Assembly (NCBI RefSeq): GCF_958298935.1
Contig: NC_084922.1
Coordinates: 50,165,958-50,229,957, forward strand
Source: Phragmites australis
Taxonomy: Eukaryota > Streptophyta > Magnoliopsida > Poales > Poaceae
Direction: 5' to 3'
Length of the DNA stretch: 64,000 nt
In this document: piece after piece, positions 1 through 10,776 of the stretch
Layout: every line of letters begins with the position of its first letter
How positions within the stretch are numbered: the stretch's first letter is position 1
Notes under the pieces: generated by a model
Told to the model about the DNA's origin: nothing
The model's database searches: none
The model's input: only the letters and a program-made list of their open reading frames with translations
Program-made: the position numbers and the translations under genes

Positions 1-333
1 TGCGCGAGCGTGACCGTCCGCGTGTCGGCCATCTGCCACTTGGTCACCCACGCTCTCTCCTCCCTCCATCTCACCGTCGCGACGCGTATGCTGCCATTCC
101 CCTCCAGAAAATATTGTTGTGACACCCTCCGCACCCTTGCTCTCTCTGCCCTCACAGCGCGCCACCCGAGCATTTGGCGCAACGACTTACGCACCCACGC
201 ACGCACGTGGATGGTGCAGAGCGCCCATACCACAGGAAAAGAGGTGAGCACCGTCCCACCACCTCACCACCGCACTACCGCTGATGACCGCACGACATCA
301 TGCACTGCACCACCTCATTACTCCACCTCCCTC

Positions 334-341
334 TATAAATA
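334..341 (+). promoter_or_regulatory. LTR promoter TATA box
   Basis: TATAAATA followed by a CT-rich stretch (CTCTCTCTGTTT) marks the probable U3/R transcription start of the LTR. The same arrangement occurs on the minus strand of the sister LTR at 49447-49454. Confidence 0.55.
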
Positions 342-919
342 GAGCTGCTCGACCCCCTCTCTCTCTGTTTCCCCAAATCAACACCACCGTCACGCAATTG
401 CTCGCCACCGCTACTCACCGTCCCCGATCCACCACCCACGTGCTGCCGAGGAGCCCTAGGAGGACAACACCACCCCAGTGCTACTCTTCGTAGACCAGAA
501 GCCCAACGGGAGGCCATCCGAGCCTTCTACCGAGCTGCACCACCGTCGCCTCTTCGACGAATCGCCGATCATTGCCCTGCCCGTTGCTGTTCTTGCTCTA
601 AGTGAGCCTCCCAATCCCTTTACACGTCCGCCTAAGTAGCGTGTCGCCGCCCTCGAGCTCTTTCTTAGCACATAGCCGTGTGCCACCGTGCTCATGTTTC
701 TGTTGCTGTGCAAATACTCGCCGTCGGCATACTTGTGCTCTGTGATGTGGTCCGGCCATCGTGCCGAGAAGCCTAGGGGCGCTAGGCCCTTTTACCTTGC
801 AAATTGGCACCTCCCAATACAGAGGAGGTGCTGCCCGATTTTCTAGCACCGCTGTCATCCACTCCGGCTGCCGCCTGGTGCCATTCTCGTCATCGGTCGT
901 CATCAAGGGGCCCCTAGCT

Positions 920-1407
920 TAGGGATGTCAATGGGGACCCGATCCCCGATTTCCCGCGGGGAATTCCTTTATTAGGGGACGGGGATGGGGAGATTTTGTC
1001 CCCCGCGAACTTATATGGGGACGGGGATGGGAAGGCGCTCCCCGTCCCCGCTCCCCGCTATATCCCCGATATCACATATATACATATTTTTCTTAGTATA
1101 TAAATGTACACACATTACATTACGTAGAGTAAATAATAAATTACTCTTATTCTTTTTTATCTAACCAATAATCAATCTTGTATTAATTACCCTCGTATAC
1201 ATCAATAAATTACTTATTTATACAACGTATATATTATTAATATATAAAAATAATCAAATATCATTCAATTTTATATCCCCATTGGGGACCCGATCCCCGC
1301 AAATTCCCCGCGGGGACGGGGATGGGAGAAATCTTTTCCCCGATAGCTAAATGGGGACGGGGATGGGAAAGCATTCCCCGCGGGGATTGGCCCCGTTGCC
1401 ATCCCTA
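920..1407. mobile_element. hAT-type MITE (488 bp) nested in the LTR
   Basis: The terminal inverted repeats are TAGGGATGTCAATGGGG at the left and its near complement CCCCGTTGCCATCCCTA at the right. The 8-bp target-site duplication CCCTAGCT lies at 912-919 and 1408-1415, as expected for hAT elements. Sub-terminal regions are rich in GGGGACGGGGATGGG blocks, and the centre is AT-rich with no coding capacity. The sister LTR (minus strand near 48.9 kb) shows one uninterrupted CCCTAGC at the equivalent place, giving an empty site. Confidence 0.9.
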
Positions 1408-3673
1408 CCCTAGCTGAGTTCCTCATCGCGCGTAGATAGCTAGCGTTAGCTTCTCGTCGTGAAACTCCAAAGGAAACTCAACTCCAGCGAGCTCACCCGT
1501 GCGCCTCTGCCACAATTGCTCGCCGCCGACCGCTTTTCCCCCTTTGCCGCCGCTTCGCAGCAGTGCACCCGTGCGTGCACTTGGAACTACCGCATGCCAT
1601 GGCTCGCCCTGGCCACATGGGCCATGGCTCGGCTCGAGCGCCGTTGGCCTGTCAGGCTGACCCCCCAAAGGATTTATGCTACTATTCATGTGGTCCAGGC
1701 TACTATTTAGTGGGTCCCACCTACAAATAGTGCAATTTTATAATTTTCTGATTTAATTTTAGATTAAATCTTTTATGAGTTATAACTTCTCCATTCTGCT
1801 CTGATTTCGGCGATTCTTTCGCCGAAATTCATCGAGATCTACCTGTCCATCACAATGTGATATCCATTAGGGCTCATTTGGTTTTCCATTTAGTGTTATT
1901 TGATTCTTCTGTAGTGTCACCGTTATTTATCGTAGTCGCAATTGTAGAACTACTAGAATTCTGCGAGTGCTGCACCGGGAGCATTAGGAGCGAGGAGGAT
2001 CCTAACTACAACAAAGACCTTGAAGAGAACTTCGAAGAAGAAAAGTCCTATCTCTTTAACCATATTGAACCAATATTTTCAAGTAATCTACATGATCAAC
2101 TAAAGCTGAACTTATTATCGTCTGTGCTATGTATTGCGCTTTTACAAACTGCTTATAATAGTTAAATTCTATCAAATACATGCCATCATTTGAATATCAT
2201 TATCCAGAATACATATCACCCTAGGATTACATGTTATTATCTATATTAACGATGGATGATGCCTTGATAATGCCATCTATATCATTATCTAGCATGCTTA
2301 GGTTTGAATACGTCTCCTCGGAGACATCGCTTTTAAAACACCTATCCTCAGAGATAAGATTTACTGTTATAAATGATAACGCATATACCATGAAGTCATG
2401 ATGGTTGTGAATTCCGTGATTATTGTGAAACCCTTGATGTCATGTGGGATATGATGAGTAGTGTGTAAAAATGGGTGAAAATGGTTTGGCGGGGGTAGGC
2501 GGAGTAGTACTCTAGATGAGGATGCTCCTGGGGGCTTGAGTCACCTTGTGGTGCCCATTGCTAGAAGATACCTGTCTCAATCGTTTAAGAACCGAGTCAT
2601 TGTCATGCTTAGCCACTCCTGTGCAAACATGCGTTCTAAATGAGCAGGACTTGCCTTCTCCTTCACTGGGCTGAGTTGGGCATCATACTAGGAGGCTAAG
2701 AGCATCAAGTAGTCAAGTGACTATGTGGCCCCCTGTTTGAGTGTGCAGAGACTAACAAATGCTTAAAAGGGGAACTTGGTGTTCAGTACAAGACCACTAG
2801 TATTTGGGGGTAAATCTCGTAGAAAAGCCCGTCAAGAAAGGTGATTGAAGTGTCTCGGTATGATTCGCTCCTCCGCTTGCAACGGTTGGAGGCTGAGCAT
2901 ATCACGTGGGTACAGTGTATAATCTCTGCAGAGTGTAAACCTATTCGAATAGTCATGTCCACGGTCATGGACATGCGAAGGTGTGGTCACACTTGAGTAG
3001 ACTCTGGGTGCATGCGTCTTGATGAGTGAGTGTGCAGACTAGATGCCTATGTGATGATGGTTCCTTGCTGAATCCGCCAGAAACTGTGTGGTACTAAAGG
3101 TACACCAGGTGTGATAACCGGGATTGTGGAGCTAGGTGTAGCCCCATCTAGGACCGAAACCCCCCTAGATATAACTTGTGGTTTTGTTTTGAACTGTTTA
3201 AACTATTGTAAAGTAAATAGTAGATGATACAATTGACTAACTGCATAAACATCTTTGCACTTAAAACTAAACCGTAAAGCCTTATCCTTAAATTTCTCCT
3301 TTATGCATCTATCAACACCTTGAAGTAGAATAGAGCTTACTGAGTACCTTTCGTACTCACTCTTGTTATCATTCATATGAGGAAGCCGATGCTAACAATG
3401 CCAGAGGCAAATTTGGGAATAAAGAGTAGTCTTAGAAGTTACGTTTCACCGTAGCTGCTTGTGGCTTTGGTCTTTGCTTTCCGCTGTATTTTTGTTGGCC
3501 GTTTGGCTAGGTTTGTAATATATTGTATGGTTTGTAAACATTTTATACTCTAAACTTTAATACTTATGTATGATGTTTGATTGTGATACTACAACTGTTA
3601 TACTATGCGTATCAGCTACTTGATTCAGGGACTGATACGAGAGGCACATACGATCCCGGGTTGGGCTCCTACA

Positions 3674-4092
3674 AGTTTTGGCAACACGACAATTTTGCTG
3701 CCCAAACTGCTCCTAGGCGCGTCTTCACCAAGTCTAGGTCGACTTGCTTATGTGTATTGCTGGAGCTCGTGTGGCAAAGGATGCCACATCAGCGAACAGA
3801 CTCTGTCACATGCCACTGAGTATGTCAGGTTGGGCCTGATCGTCAGAATGGATATGAGAAACGGGAGTGTAGCTGTGCGATACCGTTTAGCAAAAATGGT
3901 GTAGTTCTTTGATAAGGTCGTATGAAAGTGTAGTTTTCTGATAGTTTTTGCAAAGTATGTGTATTTTATGATACAAAAGGATAGAAAAAATGTAGTTATG
4001 TGAAATAGTTTTCTAAAAGGGTAGTTTTGTGATAGTTTTGACGATTGTAGTGTAGTTTTACGAAAGTTACTCTTCAGAATTTGATTTAAGAA
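3674..4092. other. Spacer with degenerate GTAGTTTT repeats, no gene
   Basis: Nothing coding is recognisable. From about 3885 to 4075 the motif GTAGTTTTGTGATAG and variants recur. They resemble the arms of the TIR element at 46345-50405, so this may be a decayed relative of that MITE. Confidence 0.35.
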
Positions 4093-5790
4093 AAAATTAC
4101 TAAGGGTCAAAATGAAGATACATATGCTGTTGCGAGCTAGCAATATGTACACACCCATTATATTTGAGAAAATTGACAATTTGTTACTCAAAAGGTTGGG
4201 CTTCAACAATTTGCCACTATAAAATTTGGCTTCAATAATTTTATCTTAAAGATAAGCCACCTTGATTCATTGCCACTCTGGACAATTCTGCCCATGGCCC
4301 CACCTGTCACCAACCTTATTGTCCATTGAGCCACCGCATCGCTCGACCCCGATGTCCGCCCCCTTCCTCTCGCCCTCGCCCCACGTGCTGTCGTCCACCA
4401 TGTCGAGGAGCGCACGAAGCAAGTGAAGGAGGGAGAGGGACTTGCGCCATGAGGAGCGGAGGTAGTTGAGGAAGAGGGTGTCATATGGGGATGGTGGGGA
4501 GCCCGTGAGGAAGAAGGTGTCGAGGGTGGCGGCAAGGTTGGCATCCTCCGGGAGTGTGTAGGGCGGAGGAGGAAGCGCACGGGGTGGAGGAGTGGCTGGA
4601 GTAGGGCGGAGGATGGATGGGTGGAAGGGGAGTGGCAACAGTGGTGGCGGAGGGAGAGGACAATGGGCTTGGGCCTACAGGGCTTGACGCAAGTGGGCTT
4701 CAGGGCGGGGCGGTCGGTAGTCGGCGTGGGCTTGTCATGGAGGAGCGTGAGGGAGAGCGATTTGAGCTGCTCTGAGAGGGACGACATGGAGGAGGGCAAG
4801 CCTGTGCCTGCGGTGGCGAAGGAGAAGAAGATAGTGGCATTTGCCCTGGGCTTGGGCTTAAGGTGGGTCTGCCTCCATGGTGGGGTGAGGAATTTGGATG
4901 GGGTTGTGCGCATCGCAGGGTAGAAGAACACAATGACATGATAGCTCTACGGGTGACTATAAGATCAGTGACAGGTGGGACCATGGGCAAAATTGTCCAT
5001 AGTGGCAATGAATCGAGGCGGCTCATCTTTACAGTGGCAAATTATCGAAGCCAAATTTTATAGTGGCAAATTGTTGAGGCTCAATCTTTTGAGTGTCAAA
5101 TTATCAATTTTCTCATTATATTTGAAGCTTTCTAAGGTGAATATGAAAGATCCATGGCAACATGCACCAAGATACTGGATGGAAAAAACGAATATCTTGT
5201 TGCAATTGGGAGTCTCGATAAAGATTTAACCATTGAGGAGGAGCATAATGTTATTGGTAATCCTTTGGAGTAAACAACTATATGCAATTGCGGACAATTC
5301 AATAGAATTAGGATATTGTGTGGTCATGCTTTGAAAGTTCTTTATTTGATGAATATCAAGCCATTGCCGGCACAATATGTATTAAAGCGATGGACATAGA
5401 AAGCACGGAGTGGAACTATACAAGACAACCAGGGAAGAAACATAATAATAAAAAAAAAATCCAAGGTTGAATGTTATGCTTCACTAGAGATTTTTCTCCC
5501 ACAAATTTCTTAATTTGGCACATCGAGCAGTCAACTTTCCAAAATGCATGCTGTTAGTAAACAACACACTTGACATCCTTAGTAAGCAAATTGAAAACCA
5601 AATCAATGCATGCACAAGTACATCTGGGGATCCTTGTACAATTCGCGTGTATGTTAGTCCACCAAATGACTTACTGAGTAATTCACGCCTAAAGAAAAAG
5701 GAGGTCCGCACAAGAGGTTCAAAATGAAAAAGAACTTGCTCGATAAGAAGCGCAAGGCTAGGAAAAAGGAAAAGGTAAAACTACATTAGA
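4093..5790 (+). pseudogene. FAR1/FHY3-related (FRS-type) pseudogene, split by a Pack-MULE
   Basis: FRS proteins are transcription factors domesticated from Mutator-like transposases. Before the insertion the frame reads ...MYTPIIF, and after it IFEAF, GEYERSMATCTKILDG and so on. It reaches a SWIM-type zinc finger at 5283-5400 (CNC...ILCGHALKVL), then PAQYVLKRWT. A further FRS-like C-terminal stretch lies at 5515-5724 (NTLDILSKQIENQ, RLKKKEV), followed by a basic tail to about 5790. The frame has stops after EAF, before the zinc finger and after KRWT, and a shift before the C-terminal part. The N-terminal DNA-binding and transposase core is absent. It could instead be a decayed MULE transposase, but the SWIM/KRWT wording fits FRS better. 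Confidence 0.7.
4166..5114. mobile_element. Pack-MULE (949 bp) with long TIRs and 9-bp TSD
   Basis: Terminal inverted repeats of roughly 150 bp begin GAGAAAATTGA at the left and end TCAATTTTCTC at the right. The 9-bp target-site duplication ATTATATTT lies at 4157-4165 and 5115-5123, the Mutator size. The interior (about 4330-4960) is GC-rich and unlike the AT-rich flanks. It reads as coding-like on the minus strand in two overlapping frames (for example 4267-4638, containing DTLFLNYLRSSWRKSLSLL), which suggests a captured host gene fragment. The donor gene is not recognised. It sits inside the FRS-type pseudogene. Confidence 0.85.
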
Positions 5791-6490
5791 AGAAAAAAAA
5801 TCTATGGTATGTTGTTAAAGAAAAATTGCATTCCAGTGTTATCATTCAGTCCCATGTTTCTCTGAACCATTTGATTTTCTTTTCTTGCATGATACAAGAG
5901 GTTCGGAAAGAGGCAATTAATGATGGTGCACAATCATAAGTAGTAGAGGATATTGCTTCTAAGGATAAGGGGAAGGAATCTAAAGAATACAAGGCCCTCA
6001 ATAGCTTCACTCAACTATTGACGGCAATCTTGTTCATATGCTAAGTTTACAAACATAGTGATGGTATATTACAAAAAGTTCTTACTTTTTATTTTGCTTT
6101 GCAAGGACCAATTACTGATGACCTTCTTTATGGAGAACTATTTCAGTGATGGAGCTTGTGTTCTAGAGAACTACTTTTATTTGGGCAATCATGTGCTCTA
6201 AGATCAAGTTTAATTACTATTCCCTGTATTTTCAGGATTGTGTTGGTTGAAATTCCTGTGTGCATTTCAGGAGTCCAGATCACTATACATTAATTTTAGT
6301 ATGTCAAAAATGTTCATTTTAGTCTCATGATCTCAGCAGTGCAAAACTGTACAATATTTCTGCTATTGTTGTTCTTTCTTCAGACTTCAGTGACCGTTGT
6401 AGAACTGCAGTCTGCAGATGATGCAGATTTTTGCAGCAATTGTGGTCATGCAAGCCAATGGACTTTTTTTCTGACTTTCTAAGTCACACA
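5791..6490. other. Intergenic, no gene seen
   Basis: Moderately AT-rich, with no ORF, TIR pair or family resemblance found. It may include 3' untranslated sequence of the former FRS gene. Confidence 0.4.
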
Positions 6491-7055
6491 TTTCTCTGGG
6501 CAGTACCATTGCCATGAGGTCTCGGATACCTGGTCAATTTCTCCTTCGTTCCATTAGATTCTCCAAGCTCAGGGCAACACATTTGGTCATTGTTTTAGTC
6601 AGACATTTCTCTGGGCAGTACCATTGCCATGAGGTCTCGGATACCTGGTCAATTTCTCCTTCGTTCCATTAGATTCTCCAAGCTCAGGGCAACACATTTG
6701 GTCATTGTTTTAGTCAGACATTTCTCTGGGCAGTACCATTGCCATGAGGTCTCGGATACCTGGTCAATTTCTCCTTCGTTCCATTAGATTCTCCAAGCTC
6801 AGGGCAACACATTTGGTCATTGTTTTAGTCAGACATTTCTCTGGGCAGTACCATTGCCATGAGGTCTCGGATACCTGGTCAATTTCTCCTTCGTTCCATT
6901 AGATTCTCCAAGCTCAGGGCAACACATTTGGTCATTGTTTTAGTCAGACATTTCTCTGGGCAGTACCATTGCCATGAGGTCTCGGATACCTGGTCAATTT
7001 CTCCTTCGTTCCATTAGATTCTCTAAGCTCAGGGCAACACATTTGGTCATTGTTT
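6491..7055. repeat. 115-bp tandem repeat, ~4.9 copies
   Basis: The unit starts TTTCTCTGGGCAGTACC and recurs at 6491, 6606, 6721, 6836 and 6951, always 115 bp apart. The copies look identical except for one C-to-T change in the last copy (CTCTAAG at 7021). The array ends near 7055, inside the unit. The units contain no long open frame. Near-perfect identity points to recent amplification. Confidence 0.97.
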
Positions 7056-7724
7056 CTGCCTTGCTTCCAAACATGGAAGTTATGGGAGATGCTATTCTGC
7101 AGCTGATTGAAATTTCTCTCATCTACGGTCGATAATCTCAGCCCTCAGATCAGGATCCAACGGTCCAACACTCATCTTCCACCTCCAGTCTTCTTCTTCC
7201 TCAGGACAGAACTTCCCCTCCCCTTGCTTGCCCTTACCCCGCCCCCTCAACCCGTCTCTGCCGCCGCGGCCGCCCTCCTTCACGCTAACCAGTCCGTTTT
7301 TGTCGCCCTCGCCATCAACCCCGGCCACCTACCGCCTGCGGCGCCGACGCCTCGCCGCACCGCCGGCTTTAAATGCGGCATTGTCAACTTGAAGTTACTC
7401 CTACGGAGTACGGGCTAGTCCCTCATTTCTACTGCTTATGAGTATGAGATCTCTTAGTTAAATTAAACTGCATCATAATTCAGAACAAGACCTCGCACAG
7501 CAAACGGCAACAAATATATTCTAGACATCTAGTATATACCACACAAACAGTGCTTCAAGAAGTAGTATATCGATTCCCAAACCAAATATTGCGTCTCTCT
7601 TGCTCTTCTTCCAGCTTATTCAAGTCTTTTTTTTCGTCGAATTATTTGATTTTTGTTTATCCACGGTGATTAAAGTACGCATAGTGATCCTGCAATCCTG
7701 CTCATACCCCTGCTTTACCTAATT
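7056..7724. other. Intergenic; contains the 3' flank of the glucanase gene
   Basis: A C-rich stretch at 7150-7370 gives open frames on both strands, but none resembles a known protein. The right part (about 7440-7724) is the probable 3' untranslated region of the minus-strand glucanase gene. No clear poly(A) signal was pinned down. Confidence 0.4.
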
Positions 7725-8809
7725 TCACTTGAAATTAATAGGATAAACTGGAGATTTGTCTGGATTGAACAGCCCAAACTTCTTCTCTGTGGGGTCCCCA
7801 CGCTTGAGGTTCTCGTTGAACATGGCGAACACGTACACCTCCATCGGCCCGGGCTTCCTCGGCGTGCCCTTGCCCGCGTGGTCGATCAGGTTCTGGTTGT
7901 AGGTCCGCGCGTTGTCCACGCTGGCGCCCCTCCCGTCGGCCGAGGGCCACCCGCTCTCAGACACCACGACGTTGACGTTGCCTCCGCCCGCCTTGTCCAG
8001 CGCGGCGTGGACGGCGTCCACCATCGCGTCGAAGAGGTTGTTGTAGGTGAGCCCGTTGGGGTCACGTACCGTGGTCGAGCTCGGCTGGAACAGCGCGTAG
8101 TTGAGGTCGATGCCCTTGTCGCCCTTGTAGGCGAAGTAGGGGTACACGTTGACGAGGAGCGGCGCGCCGTTGCTGGCCAGGAACTGCACGATGGGCGACA
8201 TCACTGAGGCGTCCTTGAACACGCCGTCGGAGGGCGGCGAGGACTTTTCGACCGTGTCCATGCTCACCGCCGTAGACACCCTGATGCTTCCGGCGAGGCC
8301 GGCCGACACGAGGGCGTCGTGGACGTTCCGCATGGCCGAGAGGATGTCAGCGGTTCCGGTGAGCTCGTTCCCAACGGCGATGTACATGATGCTCACGTCC
8401 GGGTAGTAGGCCTGCACGTTGTCCCGGACCCAGGACGCTGCGTTGGAGGGGCTGGCGGCGAGGTCGCCGACCTTGTTGTTGCCGACGTCGAGGACCAGGC
8501 CGATGCCCGAGCCGCGCAGGGCGTCCAAGGCCTGCTGGTCGGCGAAGTAGATACGCATGTTGCCGATTCCATTGGATTTGTAGAGTTTCACGACGTCGCT
8601 CCGGGAGGGGAGGTTGTTGCCGTTCACGCCGTAGCACACGCCGATGGCTCGCACACCTGCATGCAGCAAATACATGGCTCCAGTGACTGAGCACCGGCAC
8701 ATGTATTGTATGGTACATGGGACCTCAGGGACATACTTGTAACAGTGGCGGCGAATGCTGCAATGACCAATGCTGCTCCAAGTACGGGAGCAACGCCTAG
8801 CGTGGCCAT
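7725..8809 (-). CDS. Glycoside hydrolase family 17 endo-beta-glucanase (beta-1,3- or 1,3;1,4-glucanase), secreted
   Basis: The enzyme hydrolyses beta-1,3- or mixed-linkage glucans of cell walls, in defence (PR-2 type) or wall turnover. There are two exons, 8737-8809 and 7725-8656, with an 80-bp GT-AG intron splitting codon 25 next to the signal-peptide end, as usual in monocot GH17 genes. The protein has 334 residues, the normal length. Residues 1-25 are a hydrophobic signal peptide, and the mature enzyme starts near AIGVCYGV. The GH17 catalytic pair is visible: acid/base Glu122 in YIAVGNE and nucleophile Glu258 in [10 protein letters not shown]. It ends [10 protein letters not shown], with no X8 domain or GPI tail, so it should be soluble and extracellular. 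Substrate preference between 1,3- and 1,3;1,4-glucan cannot be decided here. The frame is intact. Confidence 0.93.
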
Positions 8810-8898
8810 CTTCTTCCACGCTGGCCTCTGCAAACGGTGCCGAGTATCCAGGTCGCTCTTGCAGTGGATGCTTACCCTAACGGCCAAACGCAACGATG

Positions 8899-8906
8899 CT
8901 TTTATA
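8899..8906 (-). promoter_or_regulatory. TATA box of the glucanase gene
   Basis: TATAAAAG on the minus strand, 90 bp upstream of the ATG, is a normal spacing for a plant core promoter plus short leader. Confidence 0.6.
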
Positions 8907-8909
8907 CCC

Positions 8910-9796
8910 GTGCCTGACTGCCTGATGGAACTTGGAATTATCAGTTCAGGCAATTCAGACTGATGACCAGTATTGGCCACAGTACGATTGGTCGCAAAAA
9001 CCGGACAAGGTCAACCGATCCAAAATCTTGCCGTTTTGCGTACGCTTGGAACAGATTTACAACGACACTGACAGATTGTTCATTTCCGGTGCACCCGTCA
9101 CCACCTAAGCAAAGCTTCGTGCCTTCATAGTGCAATTTTTGCAGCCTCGGCGAGAGTAGACAAGGACGCGTGAGTGCAAGTCCAAACTGGCGCAAACTTC
9201 CAAGACCACTGTGGCCAAGTTTTCCAATGCCAAGCCTGACTTCGCCCCACGGTCCACATGAAACAATCAATGCATAGAGCGAGTCTCATACGTCTGTTCT
9301 TCTGGACAACACACGTATACATGCAAAGTTGGAATTCCAGGCTCCTAAATCCTTACAACAGGAAGCGGCTCCTGAATTCCTGGCAATATGGTAGTACCAA
9401 TACATGGTCATCGCAAGTGAAAGAAACTTGTCAGCATGAGTTAATTTCAAGTTAAATATTGAATGGAATGGCCCTCGATAAATTTGATCAACTGTAGTAC
9501 AAGGTAGTTACAGAACATGCACAAGAAGATGGTACAACAGTATCCTACAAAAAAAATTCCAATAAAAACATGATACATCAATTCTGCCTCATGATGGGAT
9601 CAAGACAACACGGCTAACAAAGCATTAGCCTCTCTAATTGATCAGCCATCCTTTAACTGCGTTTCCTTCACAGAATAAATAATAAACTAGGTACTTAAAT
9701 GATTCCCGGCTGTGCAGTGTACCTCAATTTTCCTCTCAGTTGCCATATGTGACGAGAAAATTTCAGAGCGAACCAACTTCCAGTTGCCTTCGTGTG
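8910..9796. other. Upstream region of the glucanase gene, no other gene seen
   Basis: This should hold the glucanase promoter. Several short ORFs overlap on both strands, but none shows domain-like composition or resemblance to a family. Confidence 0.4.
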
Positions 9797-10162
9797 TCAC
9801 CTTTCAAAGAATTGGCTTCTCATGGTGCTGCAGATCTCATCTGCAACAGCAGCATTTTCATGTTGGAATTTTTCAGCTGCTGTCTTTTTTTTACCCTCTA
9901 GACTAGCAATTAAAACATTAGACAAATTAAGATCTTTGGTGACTTCCTTAACTTTCTCAAATTCAAGATTTCTCTCTCTTTCAGACATGAGCAAATCATC
10001 TTACTTTTCGAGAATCTCCTCTTGATTATCTATTGTTTCTATTAGCTTCTTTATTTTAGACACAACATTTTTACTTAAATATTTAAGTAAAGATTCACAA
10101 TCACTATTATCATTACTATCTATGAGTTTAGGTTGTGATTTTACTTTACGTCCTTTTTCCAT
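9797..10162 (-). pseudogene. Fragment of a copia-type gag (SIRE/Maximus-like)
   Basis: Reading from the ATG at 10162 on the minus strand gives a lysine-rich start, an acidic serine patch (SNDNSDCESLLKYLSKNV), KIKKLIETIDNQEEILEK, one stop, then DDLLMSERERNLEFEKVKE and LNLSNVLIASLE. This heptad-like region is typical of the C-terminal gag part of SIRE-type copia elements. It has an in-frame stop, and no zinc knuckle, protease or integrase follows, so it is a relic. Confidence 0.55.
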
Positions 10163-10776
10163 TAAACACTTTGTAATCTAAAGATGTACTTTATGAATTC
10201 AATATGAATGAATAAAGCTTACATTGAATGAATAAAACTTACATATTTCTGTTACATCGTTCTCCTATCTTTCATATATTTTATATACTGACACATCCGC
10301 ATTATATTACATTTAGAGTTATATATATACACAACTCGAACGCAAGGTTCCTTGCGTGAAACACCCTGGCCTCCCAACACACGCTAACGGGCAGTAATAA
10401 GAACTTGCAAAGAATTAGTGCTAAAATCGTGTGTAAATCCGTCGATGAGTGAACGATCACACGTAGACGTAGTTGAAAGATAAAGATCGGGCCTTGCTTG
10501 TTTAGATTTTTTTTAAATAGTCCAATGCGGTTCACTGGGCCAAATTTTAAGAACTAGACACTGGAATTGTACGTGGCCTTGCTTGTTCGCACCCGTTGCA
10601 ACAGGCTGCAGGCCGATACTCTCTTGTGCTCACTTCACTTGGATCTTCTCTTGATGCGAAGCTTTTCTATGCTTCTCTCTCTGTATGGGAGAGTTGATTT
10701 TGCGTTACTGCTTAGTGATGGCTAGATTAAATATTTTTTCTTATAATTCCATTTCACCAGTACTATCTATGACACC
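10163..10776. other. Intergenic, no gene seen
   Basis: AT-rich in its first half. No convincing ORF or repeat boundary was found. Confidence 0.35.

Larger units (their letters stand above)
1..3673 (+). mobile_element. Long LTR of a Ty3/gypsy-like retroelement (copy A), 5' end outside the window
   Basis: This stretch is the same sequence, in opposite orientation, as the complete solo LTR at 46575-50313. Shared landmarks are the TATA region near 334, a relic ORF at 1920-2160 and the terminal stretch around 3600-3673. It ends in CTCCTACA at 3673. By alignment about 570 bp of the 5' end lie before base 1. Without the inserted MITE (920-1407) it accounts for about 3.2 kb of a 3.7-kb LTR. No primer-binding site or polyprotein follows, so it is a solo or 3' LTR. 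The gypsy assignment rests on LTR length and the TGTAACATC start of the sister copy, so the lineage is not fixed. Confidence 0.75.

Noticed and set aside
3674..3720. A primer-binding site after LTR copy A (TTGGCAACACGAC)
   Set aside because: No plant tRNA 3' end is convincingly matched and no gag follows, so copy A is better read as a solo or 3' LTR.
6491..7055. CRISPR-like array
   Set aside because: The 115-bp units are directly adjacent with no unique spacers, and the host is a plant. It is a minisatellite.
7878..8690. Plus-strand ORFs opposite the glucanase
   Set aside because: They are antisense to conserved GH17 coding sequence and have no domain of their own.
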